Under the pieces are notes generated by a model, which worked only from the letters and a program-made list of their open reading frames with translations, searched no databases and was not told where the DNA came from. From Amphibalanus amphitrite (taxonomy: Eukaryota; Arthropoda; Thecostraca; Balanomorpha; Balanidae), in assembly GCF_019059575.1 (NCBI RefSeq), contig NW_024881612.1:806001-870000 (forward strand): a stretch of 64,000 nt of DNA, given 5' to 3'. The number at the start of each line of letters is the position of its first letter. Within the stretch, counting starts at the first letter, position 1. The position numbers were made by a program, and so were the translations under genes. This document shows positions 12,086 to 21,757 of this stretch, one piece after another.

Positions 12086-12985
12086 CCCTCGCCGGCACAG
12101 GCCATTTTGCGTCCTTCGACGGCACAAGGGGGGGGGGGGGTACGACCCCCTCCCTCGCGTTTGGCCCCCGATCGAGCTAGAGCTTCGCGGAAAAAACGAG
12201 CGTGTTGCCCGTCACGAGAGGAAGCCGATGATATCCAATTTTAAGGTCCTAGGTCATCGGGTGACCTTCCAGGTCAGGTCAATGACCAGAAAATCGGGAA
12301 AATCGGGACCTGTTAGAAAGTCGTAAAGTGTGGCTGTCATGGGGTTTTCCGGGGTGCTGATCACGAATATCGTGTTATAGTTTTGACCAGAGATGATGTC
12401 TTTAAGCATTTAGACCAGGTCGGGTCAGGTCAGGTCAGGTCAGGTCAGGTCAGGTCAACCGGTAGGGGCCGTGACAGGTATTCGTAATACGTGTCAATCG
12501 CCTCTAACAGCTTCGTAACATGTTACGAAGGTACTGAAACTACTTCGTAAATGTTCAAATGGTTGCTAAATTCGAAATCAGCTCCAAAAACTAGCCTAGA
12601 AACATGTAAAACTCGAAAAAGTGAACCGAGGTCACCAAAGGTCAATGACCTGACTTGACCTTCAAGTGACCTTGACACTCACCCTAATGTATGGGAGCAA
12701 CATCAAATCACATGTTTGAGCGTTTGAAACCACGAAAAGCTTGCAAACGCGCGGCTAATGCGAGCCGATATACGCCGAATCGCGTTTCCGGCCAAACATG
12801 GTCTCAGAAAAGAGGTCACAGGTCAAAGGTCATTTGGGTCAGGGTCATGAAATGTTCAGGGTAGGTGTAAAATTGATCAATGCGAGGGTACTGAAAGTTT
12901 CGTCGCGATCAGCCGCTTTTTACGCGAGTTATTCGTGAGAAACCTTAGGGGGGTTGCATCAACCCCCCTCCTGTGCCGGCGAGGG
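12086..12985. mobile_element. TTAA-flanked element, family C, copy 1
   Basis: The termini are CCCTCGCCGGCACAGG and its reverse complement, flanked by TTAA at 12082-12085 and 12986-12989. A G-run hairpin region lies just inside each end. The interior is full of GGTCA/TGACC motifs and includes a perfect (AGGTC)n run. It has no transposase frame. TTAA duplication with CCC ends is the piggyBac superfamily pattern, so I infer a non-autonomous piggyBac-like element. Copies of the family occur at 20694-21589 and 49397-50278, with partial ones near 46450 and 52298. Confidence 0.75.
12419..12457. repeat. (AGGTC)n pentanucleotide array
   Basis: About seven uninterrupted AGGTC units lie inside the family C element. 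Each junction forms an AGGTCA half-site in direct orientation. Confidence 0.9.
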
Positions 12986-13000
12986 TTAACGGGGCACGAC

Positions 13001-14908
13001 AATATATTCCCATACCTGCTACATTGCATGATTAAATCGAGACATCCAGGCATTTTAACCCGCGCCCGGCTGGGTGTCCTGGATTTCCACGCCCTGCTGG
13101 GGGGGGGGTGTTTGAACACCCCCCCCCCTTCTAACTCGGCTCCTGGGCCACGTAGCGATACGCGGAAGGCGGCGTTCGAAAGAGCGTCAAAAATAATGAG
13201 GAAATCACTTCGGTCAATTTTTTGGTCAGGTCAAAGGTCAGGTCACCAGAGGTCATTGAAGGCAAAATTTCGCCGATTTCCAGGTCGAATGTCGACAATT
13301 TCCAAGAAGCCAACGCATAACTCGGGAACCAATAGAGCTTCAGCGCCGCGGAAAAGCGTATTCGATAGCCCTATTAACGCCCTTTCTGGGTAATTATCTC
13401 AGATTTGACCTAACGTCAACGGTTTTGCCTGCAGGGGGCAAACTGCAAAAATAGCAGATTTTTTCGGAAACAATTTTACTGCAATAACTTTTGACCCAAG
13501 CCTTGTACGAGCTTACTTTTACCGGCATCGTGTTCCTCTCGTCAAGACGCATCGAATGAACTATAACTTGACCTTGAAAGGTCAACTTGAAAATTTGACC
13601 TCAGGTCAAGGTCATGACCTGACCGGAAAGGGTCATGTTGCACATCAGTCGATCCGTATCATCGAGCTGAACACATCTAAGGCGTTTTCATCGCTCTAGC
13701 ATGCCTCTATCAAAGTTATTTGCGAAAAACTGTTAGATACCATTCGTGACCTAAGATGACCTCAGGGCATAAACAGAGGTCACGGACACCATTTTCATGT
13801 TCAGTGTGTCTAAACCACTTGTAATTCAGTGTTTGGGAGTGTTTATAATGTCTTTCGTCCAAAAGAGGCGCATTTCAATTTTCTCCCATTGACTTATAAT
13901 GGGGAGGTCGCAAAATTGACCTGACCTTAGGTCATCGATATCAAAATTCTGAGATATACATTTTGTACATGCTATTGCTCTTAGCAATCGTTGAAAGTTT
14001 CAAAGCGATCAGTCACTCGGTGTAGCTATGACAGACATTGAAACTTTTTATGAGGTGAGGTCACTTCAAGTGACCTGGTGACCTGACCTTGAATGACCTT
14101 GGTCTGAAATTTTTACAAAATGTGTAGAATTGATGTATGATAAGCTGTACCAAAAACGGCGGCGCTCCGCGCCGCCGTTTTTGAGATATTCGCGAAAAAC
14201 CACAAGGGGGGGTGTTCAAACACCCCCCCCCCCCAGCAGGGCGCGGGTTCTGGCACGTGCACTGTACCACACTTTTCAAAGTTTAATGCAGTGCTTTAAT
14301 ATTACCAGCCGTGTGGTTCAAGGGGTGTGGTTAAACGCGTTGAACCACACGGCTGCTGACGTCACTATCAATTATAGTTGTGAGCTTTTTGGCAGGTATG
14401 GAAAACACCTTCCAGCCCTAAGGCCGGGAATTCAATAAATGTCACCTCGCTTTTTTAGCGAAAAGCACCTCGGGCATAACGTCCCTCGGAGTTTTCGCTA
14501 AAAAAAAACTCGGTGACATTTATTGAATCATCCCGGCCCCGGGCAGGAGTATATTTTCCTGCCCGGGGCCGGGATGATTCAATAAATGTCACCGAGGTTT
14601 TTTAGCGAAAACTCCGAGGGCCGTCAGGCCCGAGGTGATTTTGCTAAAAAAGCGAGGTGACATTTATTGAATTCCCGGCCTTAGGGCTGGAAGGTGTTTC
14701 CCACACCTGTCAAAAAGCTCACAACAATATGAAAGTGACGTCAGCAGCCGTGTGGTTCAACGTGTTTAACCACACCCCTTGAACCACACGGCTGGTAATA
14801 AGCATTGCATTAAACCATTAAACTTTGAAAAGTGTGGTACAGTGCACGTGCCGTTTAAATGCCTGGATGTCTCGATTTAATCATGCAATGTAGCAGGTAT
14901 GGGAATTA
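13001..14908. repeat. Palindrome of palindromes (foldback element) split by a family D insertion
   Basis: The right arm (about 14560-14908) is the inverted copy of the left arm, which is split into 13001-13055 and 14248-14544. The centre is GGGCAGGA, eight bases, then TCCTGCCC at 14541-14564. Each arm contains its own roughly 105-bp hairpin (14425-14530 and 14570-14677) that begins and ends with TCAATAAATGTCACC and its complement. Another inverted motif, CCGTGTGGTTCA, recurs four times. No coding frame is evident. It resembles a foldback transposon, but I could not define a target duplication. Confidence 0.75.
13059..14247. mobile_element. TTAA-flanked element, family D, copy 1
   Basis: The left end is CCCGCGCCCGGCTGGG preceded by TTAA at 13055-13058. 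The right end is GCGCGGG followed by TTCT, so the second TTAA has decayed. Subterminal G and C runs surround GTGTTTGAACAC. The core at about 13525-13670 is shared with other D and F copies and is dense in TGACCT/AGGTCA. The element sits in the left arm of the palindrome around it, and the uninterrupted right arm shows the sequence before insertion. Confidence 0.8.
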
Positions 14909-14986
14909 TTTATGATAAACACTTTTCCAATCAACACGCATTCTTAATTTCTTGTACACCATACACTATTTTTACTAAGACATTTA

Positions 14987-15915
14987 CGAGGGGGTACCCA
15001 AAAGTAACGGGAATCGTTCTCTGTAGGCCAAGCCAGTTGTAGCTCGGCGTTGCCCTGCTAGGGGCAAACCTGTCTGGCCCCTGGGACTTAGTCTGCACCG
15101 TGAGGTGACGAAATAAAGAGGCGCGGCCCCGTGGCGCACGTATTTATTGAAGCACTCCCGCCCGATCCGTCGTTTTTTTTATGCATAGCGGAACTGAGCA
15201 ACAACGCGCATCTGTGAAATTTTGTTTCCTGCTGGGAAAGTCCGCGACTGAAACGGTTCCAATGCATGCTTCAAGTATATAGCATACAAATATGCTGCCG
15301 TGAGCAAGGTGCGGGTTTATGAATGATTTTCGCACTTCAAAAGTGGTCAAATGTTATCCCAAAAGCGCCCCAAAAAAGCTTGCCAAGTGAAGTCAAATGT
15401 CAAGACAATGCTGATTTGTATTTTCGATGCAAAGGGAAGTGTGCAAAAGGAAATTGTTCCTCCCTGGTCAAACTGCCAATCAGACGTTTTACTTGGACGT
15501 TCTGCGGCGTGTGTGAAACACGGTGAGACGAAAACTCCCCGACAGGTGGCGAAGCGGGGAGTGGTGATTTCATCGCGACAGTGTGCCAGCGCACACCGCC
15601 TTGAGTGTCAGGCAATTTTGGACAAAAAATGCATGACCCCACGGATCCACCCTCCCTATTCACCGGATTTGGCACCCTGTGACCTTTTCCTGGTCCCCAG
15701 AATGAAAAAGACCTCAAGGGAAACCATTTCGACGACTTTGATAAGGTAAAAGCAAAAACGACGATGGCTCTGCGTCTGCATAGGTGCAAAACGCGTCTGC
15801 ATAGGTGCATTGTCTCGCAGGGAGAGTACTTTAAGAATGACATGAGTGACCATGTGTAGGGATCAGTGAATAAACAGATATGAAACAATTCCCGTTTCTT
15901 TTGGGTACCCCCTCG
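14987..15915 (+). mobile_element. Mariner element, internally deleted
   Basis: Terminal inverted repeats begin CGAGGGGGTACCCAAAAG and end with the complement, flanked by TA at 14985-14986 and 15916-15917. This is the Tc1/mariner target signature. The element is about 930 bp, shorter than the roughly 1.3 kb usual for mariner, and carries only parts of a transposase frame. Confidence 0.85.
15323..15749 (+). pseudogene. Mariner transposase remnant
   Basis: The plus strand encodes PKKACQVKSNVKTMLICIFD, the usual middle region of a mariner transposase, and later HPPYSPDLAPCDLFLVPRMK, the block containing the third catalytic aspartate of DD34D enzymes. The segment between them is out of frame or deleted, and the N-terminal DNA-binding region is missing. 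The copy cannot encode an active enzyme. Identification is firm because of the SPDLAPCD block and the surrounding TA-flanked inverted repeats. Confidence 0.85.
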
Positions 15916-15917
15916 TA

Positions 15918-16247
15918 AAGTTCAAATATGCATCGACGGTTACAAATCGCGTAAACTTATTCACATTGCATAGTGAGATACAACAGCCGAAACGTGTCCC
16001 AAATATAAATAAGAACATGGCAAATTGATGCTTCCTATTGGTTGTCACATACCGTAGAAATCGTTTCACGATGGGTCATTTGTGGGAAGTATAATGGCTC
16101 CGGGAAGTGTGTGCAGTACCCGTCACTGACAGGTGCGATATCTTCTCGTGGCCGCTGGGTGTTGATCGCGCCAATTAGGCCGGTGACAATTGTGGCGCGG
16201 CTCTAAAAGGTGCCGCGCCGTAACCGCGTCACCGCTGCACGGCTCTG
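15918..16247. other. Anonymous intergenic sequence
   Basis: No gene or repeat boundary is recognised between the mariner and the next MITE. Confidence 0.4.
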
Positions 16248-16462
16248 TATAGTCGACTACAGAATGATGTTCCACTTTTCACAGGCAATTATTTGCCTGG
16301 ATTGGTAGGCTGTGCCGCATCACACGGGCTGAGTTCACAAATTATAGCTTTGTTCCAATGCTCACAATCGACACGCTTAATTGCGTGATAAACGGCACAA
16401 CTTAGCGCTCCGGTCAACTGATAGCTTCTGAGGAGTGGAACATCATTCTGTAGTCGACTATA
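16248..16462. mobile_element. Short MITE with 28-29 bp perfect inverted ends
   Basis: The left end TATAGTCGACTACAGAATG continues through ATGTTCCACT, and the same sequence inverted closes the element at 16462. The first and last TA could be the target duplication, which would make it Tc1/mariner-like. At 215 bp it has no coding capacity. It lies about 0.7 kb upstream of the putative promoter of the secreted-protein gene. Confidence 0.75.
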
Positions 16463-17183
16463 TATACATACGGCCGCTGGCCGGCTGTTTGACAGTGTCC
16501 GCGCTGCGCCTCAATGGCTAATCGAGACAATTGTCTGTCAGTCGACTCGGGTCACAACGCGAACTGCAGCCATAAAGAGTAGATAGCCGGGAATGGTGAG
16601 CAGAATGCTCCGCAGTGGGTAGGACACATTCGATGCGGGCTCCCCATGGGTAATGTCAGGTGGCCAAATATGTACTGGTCACTGGACCCTGCCACACGAT
16701 CGGACCTCTACGATTCACTCACCTCACGCACTGCTTCGATATAATCAGCACGGTTTTCATTCCTTAGATCCCGTCAGTTCCGTTCAGATAGCAGTTCTTC
16801 GTCGCAGGGCTACAACTCAGTCCTCAGTTCTCTCTTTGTCTGTGTGTCGTGCGTGGTAGGTACGGCCATGTTCTTTCGGGCTCTGGAAAAACCGCCCCCT
16901 CCCTCGCCAATAGACTTGCATGCCAATGCATGACGCGTTTAAGTGGCTGCCGATCTCGGCCATTCACGAGTTTGTTACCGTAGAAATTCACGAGCCGACC
17001 TTAGCTGGCTGCCGACTGCGTGCATTGCGCCACGCACGCGGAGTCCGCGAGCCGCAATCTCGTGACGCCCGACCGCCGGCACCATACGGGTGAAAATAGC
17101 CGGTGCGGCGGCGCTCGATCGACCTTACCGACTCTATGCCCGGCCCAGTCATGTCCAGTGTGTCCATCGAGGCGTTTAATTCA

Positions 17184-17240
17184 TATTTAAACCATGCTGA
17201 ACAGACGACAGCCAGCAGTGACCAGTGTCACTCAGTTCAG
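17184..17240 (+). promoter_or_regulatory. Possible core promoter of the secreted Gly/His-rich protein gene
   Basis: TATTTAA at 17184-17190 could serve as a TATA box. TCAGT at 17232-17236 matches the arthropod initiator core, although 48 bp is longer than the usual spacing; CAGTG at 17216-17220 is an alternative start. The placement 60-120 bp upstream of the well-placed ATG at 17304 fits, but the call rests on short motifs only. Confidence 0.35.
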
Positions 17241-17303
17241 TGCTGTGGCAGCACATATCCCTCCGTCGTGTTTAATTCGCTGAGTTTAACAGCGGCCACC
17301 ACC

Positions 17304-18278
17304 ATGGCACTGGCCAGGGTCGTCCTCCTGGTGACTGCTGTGGCAGCGTTCGCCTGCAGCCCGTGCTGCTCCAGTGGCGGGTCCCGTACCGAGTCGGTCT
17401 CCGTCTCCAGCCAGTCCGGCAGCTCGGCACGTGAGTGGTCCCTCACTGAGGGATCGGTCAGCTCCAGCCGCCAAGAGGTGCTCAGCCGGCAGCAGAGGTC
17501 AGCCGGGACCTACGACCTGGAGGCAGCGGCCACCGGCTACAACGACAAGTACCACGACAAGTACGGCGGCAAGTACTACTACGACAACGGCCACGGGGCC
17601 AGCCACTACGGCAAAAAGGGCTACAAGGGTGGCAAGTACTACGACTCCGGCCACGGCCACCACGGCAATAAGTACGGCGCTCACGGCAGCGGCAACAAGA
17701 AGGGTTACTACGGCGATCACGGCAACAGCCACCACGGCTACAAGGGCGGTAGCAAGTACTACGGCGATAAACACGACAAGTACCACGGCAACAAGGGCCA
17801 CAAGTACGGCAACAAGGGCTACTACGACAAGGGACACAAAAACAACGGCTACAAAAACATTTATCATAAGGAAGAATATCACGCCAAAAAGAAGTTCTAC
17901 GACAACTATCACGACGACGGCTACCATAACAAGTACAGCGACCATCACGGTTATTACGGAGGCAGCGACGGCAAGAAATACCACGGCGGACACTACAAGA
18001 AGGGTCACTACGACCAGAAGAAGGGCCACGACGGCTACTACAAGAACGGCCACGACTACGACAAGTACGGCGGCAGCAAGGGCAAGTACGGCCATGACCA
18101 CCACAACGCGTACAAGGGCAACCACGGCAAGTACCACAGCGACAAGTACAAGAAGGGCGACCACCACGGCAGTAAATACGGCGGTGGTTATGGAGACGGG
18201 TATGGTGGGGGACACGGGGGGTACGGTGGGGGGCATGGGGGTGGATACGGTGGGGGACACGGGGGTGGGTACCACTGA
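17304..18278 (+). CDS. Secreted Gly/His/Tyr/Lys-rich protein, probable cuticular (Vajk/DUF4779-like)
   Basis: The 324-residue product starts with a clear signal peptide, MALARVVLLVTAVAAFACS. A Ser-rich segment (about 20-70) follows, then a long low-complexity region (about 75-300) dominated by Tyr-Gly-His-Lys-Asp runs, and a Gly-rich tail of GGYGGGH-type repeats. I chose the ATG at 17304 because it lies in a strong GCCACCACCATGG context and begins the signal peptide; the frame is open upstream to 17103 without protein-like sequence. The less repetitive motif IYHKEEYHAKKKFYDNYHDD (from residue 186) resembles, from memory, the conserved part of insect Vajk/DUF4779 cuticular proteins, so I infer an extracellular, possibly metal- or chitin-associated structural role. 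Codons are strongly GC-ending, as in highly expressed genes. A barnacle-type adhesive or shell-matrix protein is an alternative. Intron presence is unknown. Confidence 0.8.
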   Translation: MALARVVLLVTAVAAFACSPCCSSGGSRTESVSVSSQSGSSAREWSLTEGSVSSSRQEVLSRQQRSAGTYDLEAAATGYNDKYHDKYGGKYYYDNGHGASHYGKKGYKGGKYYDSGHGHHGNKYGAHGSGNKKGYYGDHGNSHHGYKGGSKYYGDKHDKYHGNKGHKYGNKGYYDKGHKNNGYKNIYHKEEYHAKKKFYDNYHDDGYHNKYSDHHGYYGGSDGKKYHGGHYKKGHYDQKKGHDGYYKNGHDYDKYGGSKGKYGHDHHNAYKGNHGKYHSDKYKKGDHHGSKYGGGYGDGYGGGHGGYGGGHGGGYGGGHGGGYH

Positions 18279-18286
18279 GCGGCAGT

Positions 18287-18292
18287 ATTAAA
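18287..18292 (+). terminator. ATTAAA, possible polyadenylation signal
   Basis: ATTAAA lies nine bases after the stop codon of the secreted-protein gene. It is a common variant signal, but it is very close to the stop, so a later unseen site may be used instead. Confidence 0.25.
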
Positions 18293-18299
18293 CAAAACA

Positions 18300-19417
18300 G
18301 CCTTTGCTCCGACGCTTGATGCGGCAGGCAGCCGAGCAGAAGTCATTTCTACATGTCCTGTCGGAAATGTTGTAGAAAAGCAAAGTTGTGTTTTCGTGTG
18401 TGCACGTTACGTCACTGTTAGACGCGTGAAGGAAGTTTCATTTTTTACAATTTTGCACATTGTCTAACGTGTTGTCCTTGTGACTTGTGTAATTCATAAC
18501 GCGTGTGTATGGATGTTTCAAACGGAAAAATGACTGCCGAGCCCATGTGATGAGCTCGACGACCACAACCGGTAAATGCTGAAATATAACTATACAAAAG
18601 CGACATCAAATGCTATTTTTAACTTCGTAAGACTTCGGCCTTGACCTATGACCATTGCCATTGCACCCTTGCACAGATGTCACAGAGCGAACGGAGCCAG
18701 GTCACGGATGTCCACCGATGACCACCCTAGCATTGTCCGGTGACCTATATGTAGACGGGGCACGGAACGACCGCGGCATCACACCTCTAGAAACGCGCCG
18801 CCGTGGCTGGCAGCTGACAAGACCGAAAGTTAGTGCACACCGAGCCCCTATCGTACACATCGTATCTGACCTGCAAGCGCGTCCGTCGGCTCGATCGGTG
18901 CCGCTCTGTGAGCAATCCATACCGCCTCCGGCGGCGGCAATGTCTCTGTCGTCTGACTGTCTGCCGCCGCTGCGGTCCCCATTCGTCACCGTGACGACAG
19001 GATCGAACGCCGCCGCCGCAGGCCGCCGCTCGGCCGACGCCGACATGCCCGGGCCCGTTTGTCGTCGGCCGAGGGGCGCGCGACCCCGTGCCTCTGTGAT
19101 GCTATCTTGCACCGAATGTCTGGTAATGGCAGCGTTTAGCCGACTGGAGCGGCGCGCTGGTGCGAGACATGGTGTCTCGGCTCGATCCCGATCACAGCGA
19201 GCCGTGTTTAGCCGGCAAGGACCTCGAGAGGGTCACAGTACTTACCTGCAGAGAAACACAACGGGTGTTTGAAACACAATGGGCTTGCGAATAGCAAGAA
19301 TGCGTTTTTTTTTAAGTTATTGCCATTTTCAAATTTCGCTTGTTTTTTTTTTTTTAAGCAGTATATACCTAGGTATATGCTTTCATCGTGTTCTATCCAT
19401 GTGTATTGTGCTCTCCG
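18300..19417. other. 3' flank and anonymous intergenic sequence
   Basis: After the secreted-protein gene the sequence is AT-rich, then GC-rich from about 18670 to 19220. A 205-codon plus frame in the GC-rich part has an Arg/Ala/Pro-rich composition and no family motif, and its minus strand is also open, so I do not call it a gene. Confidence 0.4.
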
Positions 19418-19486
19418 AAAAACTACATTAAACGTTTCATTCCAGCTGGTTGTTTAATGCCACCAATTCGTGAATGCTCCGCAGCA
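19418..19486 (+). repeat. Left part of a ~120-bp tandem unit, interrupted by D and C elements
   Basis: The stretch from ACTACATTAAACGTTTCATT to GAATGCTCCGCAGCA is repeated at 21638-21757. The matching right half of this unit (GACAGCGTGCTTGTC onward) is found at 21594-21640, after the two inserted TTAA elements. Confidence 0.8.
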
Positions 19487-19490
19487 TTAA

Positions 19491-20689
19491 CCCGCGCCCG
19501 GCTGGGGGTCCTGGATTTCCACGCCCTGCTGGGGGGGGGGGGGGTGTTTGAACACCCCCCCCCCCCCTTGTAACTCGGCTCCTGGGCCACGTAGCGATAC
19601 GCGGAAGGCGGCGCTCGAAAGAGCGTAAAAAAATAATGACGAAATCACTTCGGTCAATTTTTGGTCAGGTCAAAGGTGAGGTCACCAGAGGGCAGAGGTC
19701 ATTGAAGGCAAAATTTCGCCGATTTCCAGGTCGAATGTCGAAAATTTCCAAGAAGCCAACGCATAACTCGGGAACCAATAGAGCTACAGCGCCGCAGAAA
19801 AGTACATTCGATAGCCCTATTAACGCCCTTTCTGAGTAATTATCTCAGATTTGACCTAACGTCAACGGTTTTGCCTGCAGGGGGCAAAAAATGCAAAAAT
19901 AGCCGATTTCTTCGGAAACAGTTTTCTGCAATAACTTTTGACCCAAGCCTTGTACGAGCTTACTATCACCGGCATCGTGTTCCTCTCGTCAAGACGCATC
20001 GAATGAACTATAACTTGACCTTGAAAGGTCAACTTGAAAATGTGACCCCTCAGGTCAAGGTCATGACCTGACCGGAAAGGGTCATGTTGCATATCAGTCG
20101 ATCCGTATCGTCGAGCTGTACACATCTAAGGCGTTTTCATCGCCCTAGCATGCCTCTATCAAAAGTTATTTGCGAAAAACTGTTAGATACCATTCGTGAC
20201 CTAAGATGACCTCAGGGCACAAACAAGGGTCACGGACACCATTTTCATGTTCAGTGTGTTTAAACCACTTGTAATTCGGTGTCTGGGAGTGTTTATAATG
20301 TCTTTCGTCCAAAAGAGGCGCATTTCAATTTTCTCCAAATGACTTATAATGGGAAGGTCGCAAAATTGACCTGACCTTAGGTCACCGATATCAAAATTCT
20401 GAGATACACATTTTGTACATGCTATTGTTCGTAGCAATCGCTGAAAGTTTCAAAGCGATCGGTCACTCGGTGTAGCTATGACAGACATTGAAACTTTTTA
20501 TGAGGCGAGGTCACTTCAAGTGACCTGGTGACCTGATCTTGAATGACCTTGGTCTGAAATTTTCACAACATGTGTAGAATTGATGTATGATAAGGTGTAC
20601 CAAAAACGGCGGCGCTCCGCGCCACCGTTTTTGAGATATTCGCGAAAACCCACAAGGTGGTGTTCAAACACCCCCCAGCAGGGCGCGGG
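19491..20689. mobile_element. TTAA-flanked element, family D, copy 2 (best preserved)
   Basis: Intact ends CCCGCGCCCGGCTGGGGG and GCAGGGCGCGGG are flanked by TTAA at 19487-19490 and 20690-20693. Just inside, a G run, the palindrome GTGTTTGAACAC and a C run can form a hairpin. The core at 19975-20125 contains AGGTCAAGGTCATGACCTGA with further TGACCT sites, plus inverted CGCATCGAATGAACTATAA-type flanks. The element is 1199 bp, non-coding, and nearly colinear with the copy at 13059-14247. Confidence 0.85.
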
Positions 20690-20693
20690 TTAA

Positions 20694-21589
20694 CCCTCGC
20701 CCATGTAGGGGGGTTGCAACCCCCCCCCCCTGAGGTTTTTCTTAGCTACACGCCGAACCGTTTCAGGTAGCCTGCTCAAATTTTCAGTACCCTATGGGGC
20801 ATCCTTTGCGCAACTTTTGGTATTTTTTGTCAAGGTCATGTCAGGTCACGGAGTTATGACGTCATAAAGGCCTCCGGCCAGATTTACGCTAAATTGGAGA
20901 TTGCTTCACATTGGTATAAATGCCGACTGACCTGACACACTGATGGATTGTTTTAGAATCATAACTGGCTGATTTGACATTGGCACAATGTCCGTTGACA
21001 TTTTGAAGGTCACTAAAGGTCAAGGTAAGGTCAGTGACCTCGGTTGACCTGTAATGACTTCTTGCACTTGTATGCCTTTTCGGGGTATTTTGATGCCCTG
21101 AATTCGAATTTGCTATCCATTTCAGGCATCGCCGGTTGTTTCTTGTAGTTCATTTTGGGTCAGGGTCAGGTCAGTGACGTCACACGCCTGACGTGACCCA
21201 ATGCACAAATGACCTTGCAAACTTCCGATGCTCCCAAAGCATCATTTTTAGAGTTATGACATCGAAATACGCACCAAACGATAGAGAATTGATCAATGAT
21301 CACGATAGAGAAGGTTTCAAGTCGATATCTCTTACCGTTTTGCCGCAATCGGCGCGGGAATCTGAAAAAGTTAGATTTTTCCGAAAATTTGACCTTTGAC
21401 CGGTCATAAGTAGGTCAAACGTTGACCTAGGACCAAAAAATATACCACCAATCGTGAGATCTCGTTGAGAGCAATCCGCTGGTCTTTTCCGCTAAGCTCT
21501 ACGACGCTCCGTTTTCAAACGCCAGGGGGGTCGCACCCCCCCCCCCCCTGCATGGGCGAAGGTGGCAAAACACCGTTTAGGGGCGAGGG
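20694..21589. mobile_element. TTAA-flanked element, family C, copy 2
   Basis: Its CCCTCGCCCATG end starts directly after the TTAA that closes the neighbouring family D element, and its GGGCGAGGG end is followed by TTAA at 21590-21593. Inside the left end the hairpin AGGGGGGTTGCAACCCCCC is visible. TGACCT/AGGTCA motifs recur through the interior. No transposase frame is present. Confidence 0.85.
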
Positions 21590-21593
21590 TTAA

Positions 21594-21757
21594 GACAGCG
21601 TGCTTGTCAAGGGTGGACTGGCCCCTTAGATATGTACAAAACTACATTAAACGTTTCATTCCAGCTGGTTGTTCAATGCCACTAATTCGTGAATGCTCCC
21701 CAGCATTCGGAGACAGCGTGCTTGTGAAGGGTGGACTGGCCCCTTAGATATGTACAA
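21594..21757 (+). repeat. Right half of split tandem unit plus intact second unit
   Basis: The first part, to about 21637, completes the unit begun at 19418. The second unit (21638-21757) is uninterrupted and reads GCATTCGGAGACAGCG where the first reads GCA-TTAA-insert-TTAA-GACAGCG. The two units are about 118 bp and near-identical. Confidence 0.8.

Noticed and set aside
17499..18275. Long Val/Ala-rich open frame on the minus strand and a Thr/Ala-rich plus frame over the secreted-protein gene
   Set aside because: Both are shadows of the repetitive TAC/CAC/GGC/AAG codons of the true frame, which alone has a signal peptide and a good start context.
18655..19272. 205-codon plus frame as a gene
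   Set aside because: GC-rich composition keeps both strands open; there is no domain, signal peptide or conserved motif that I can recognise.
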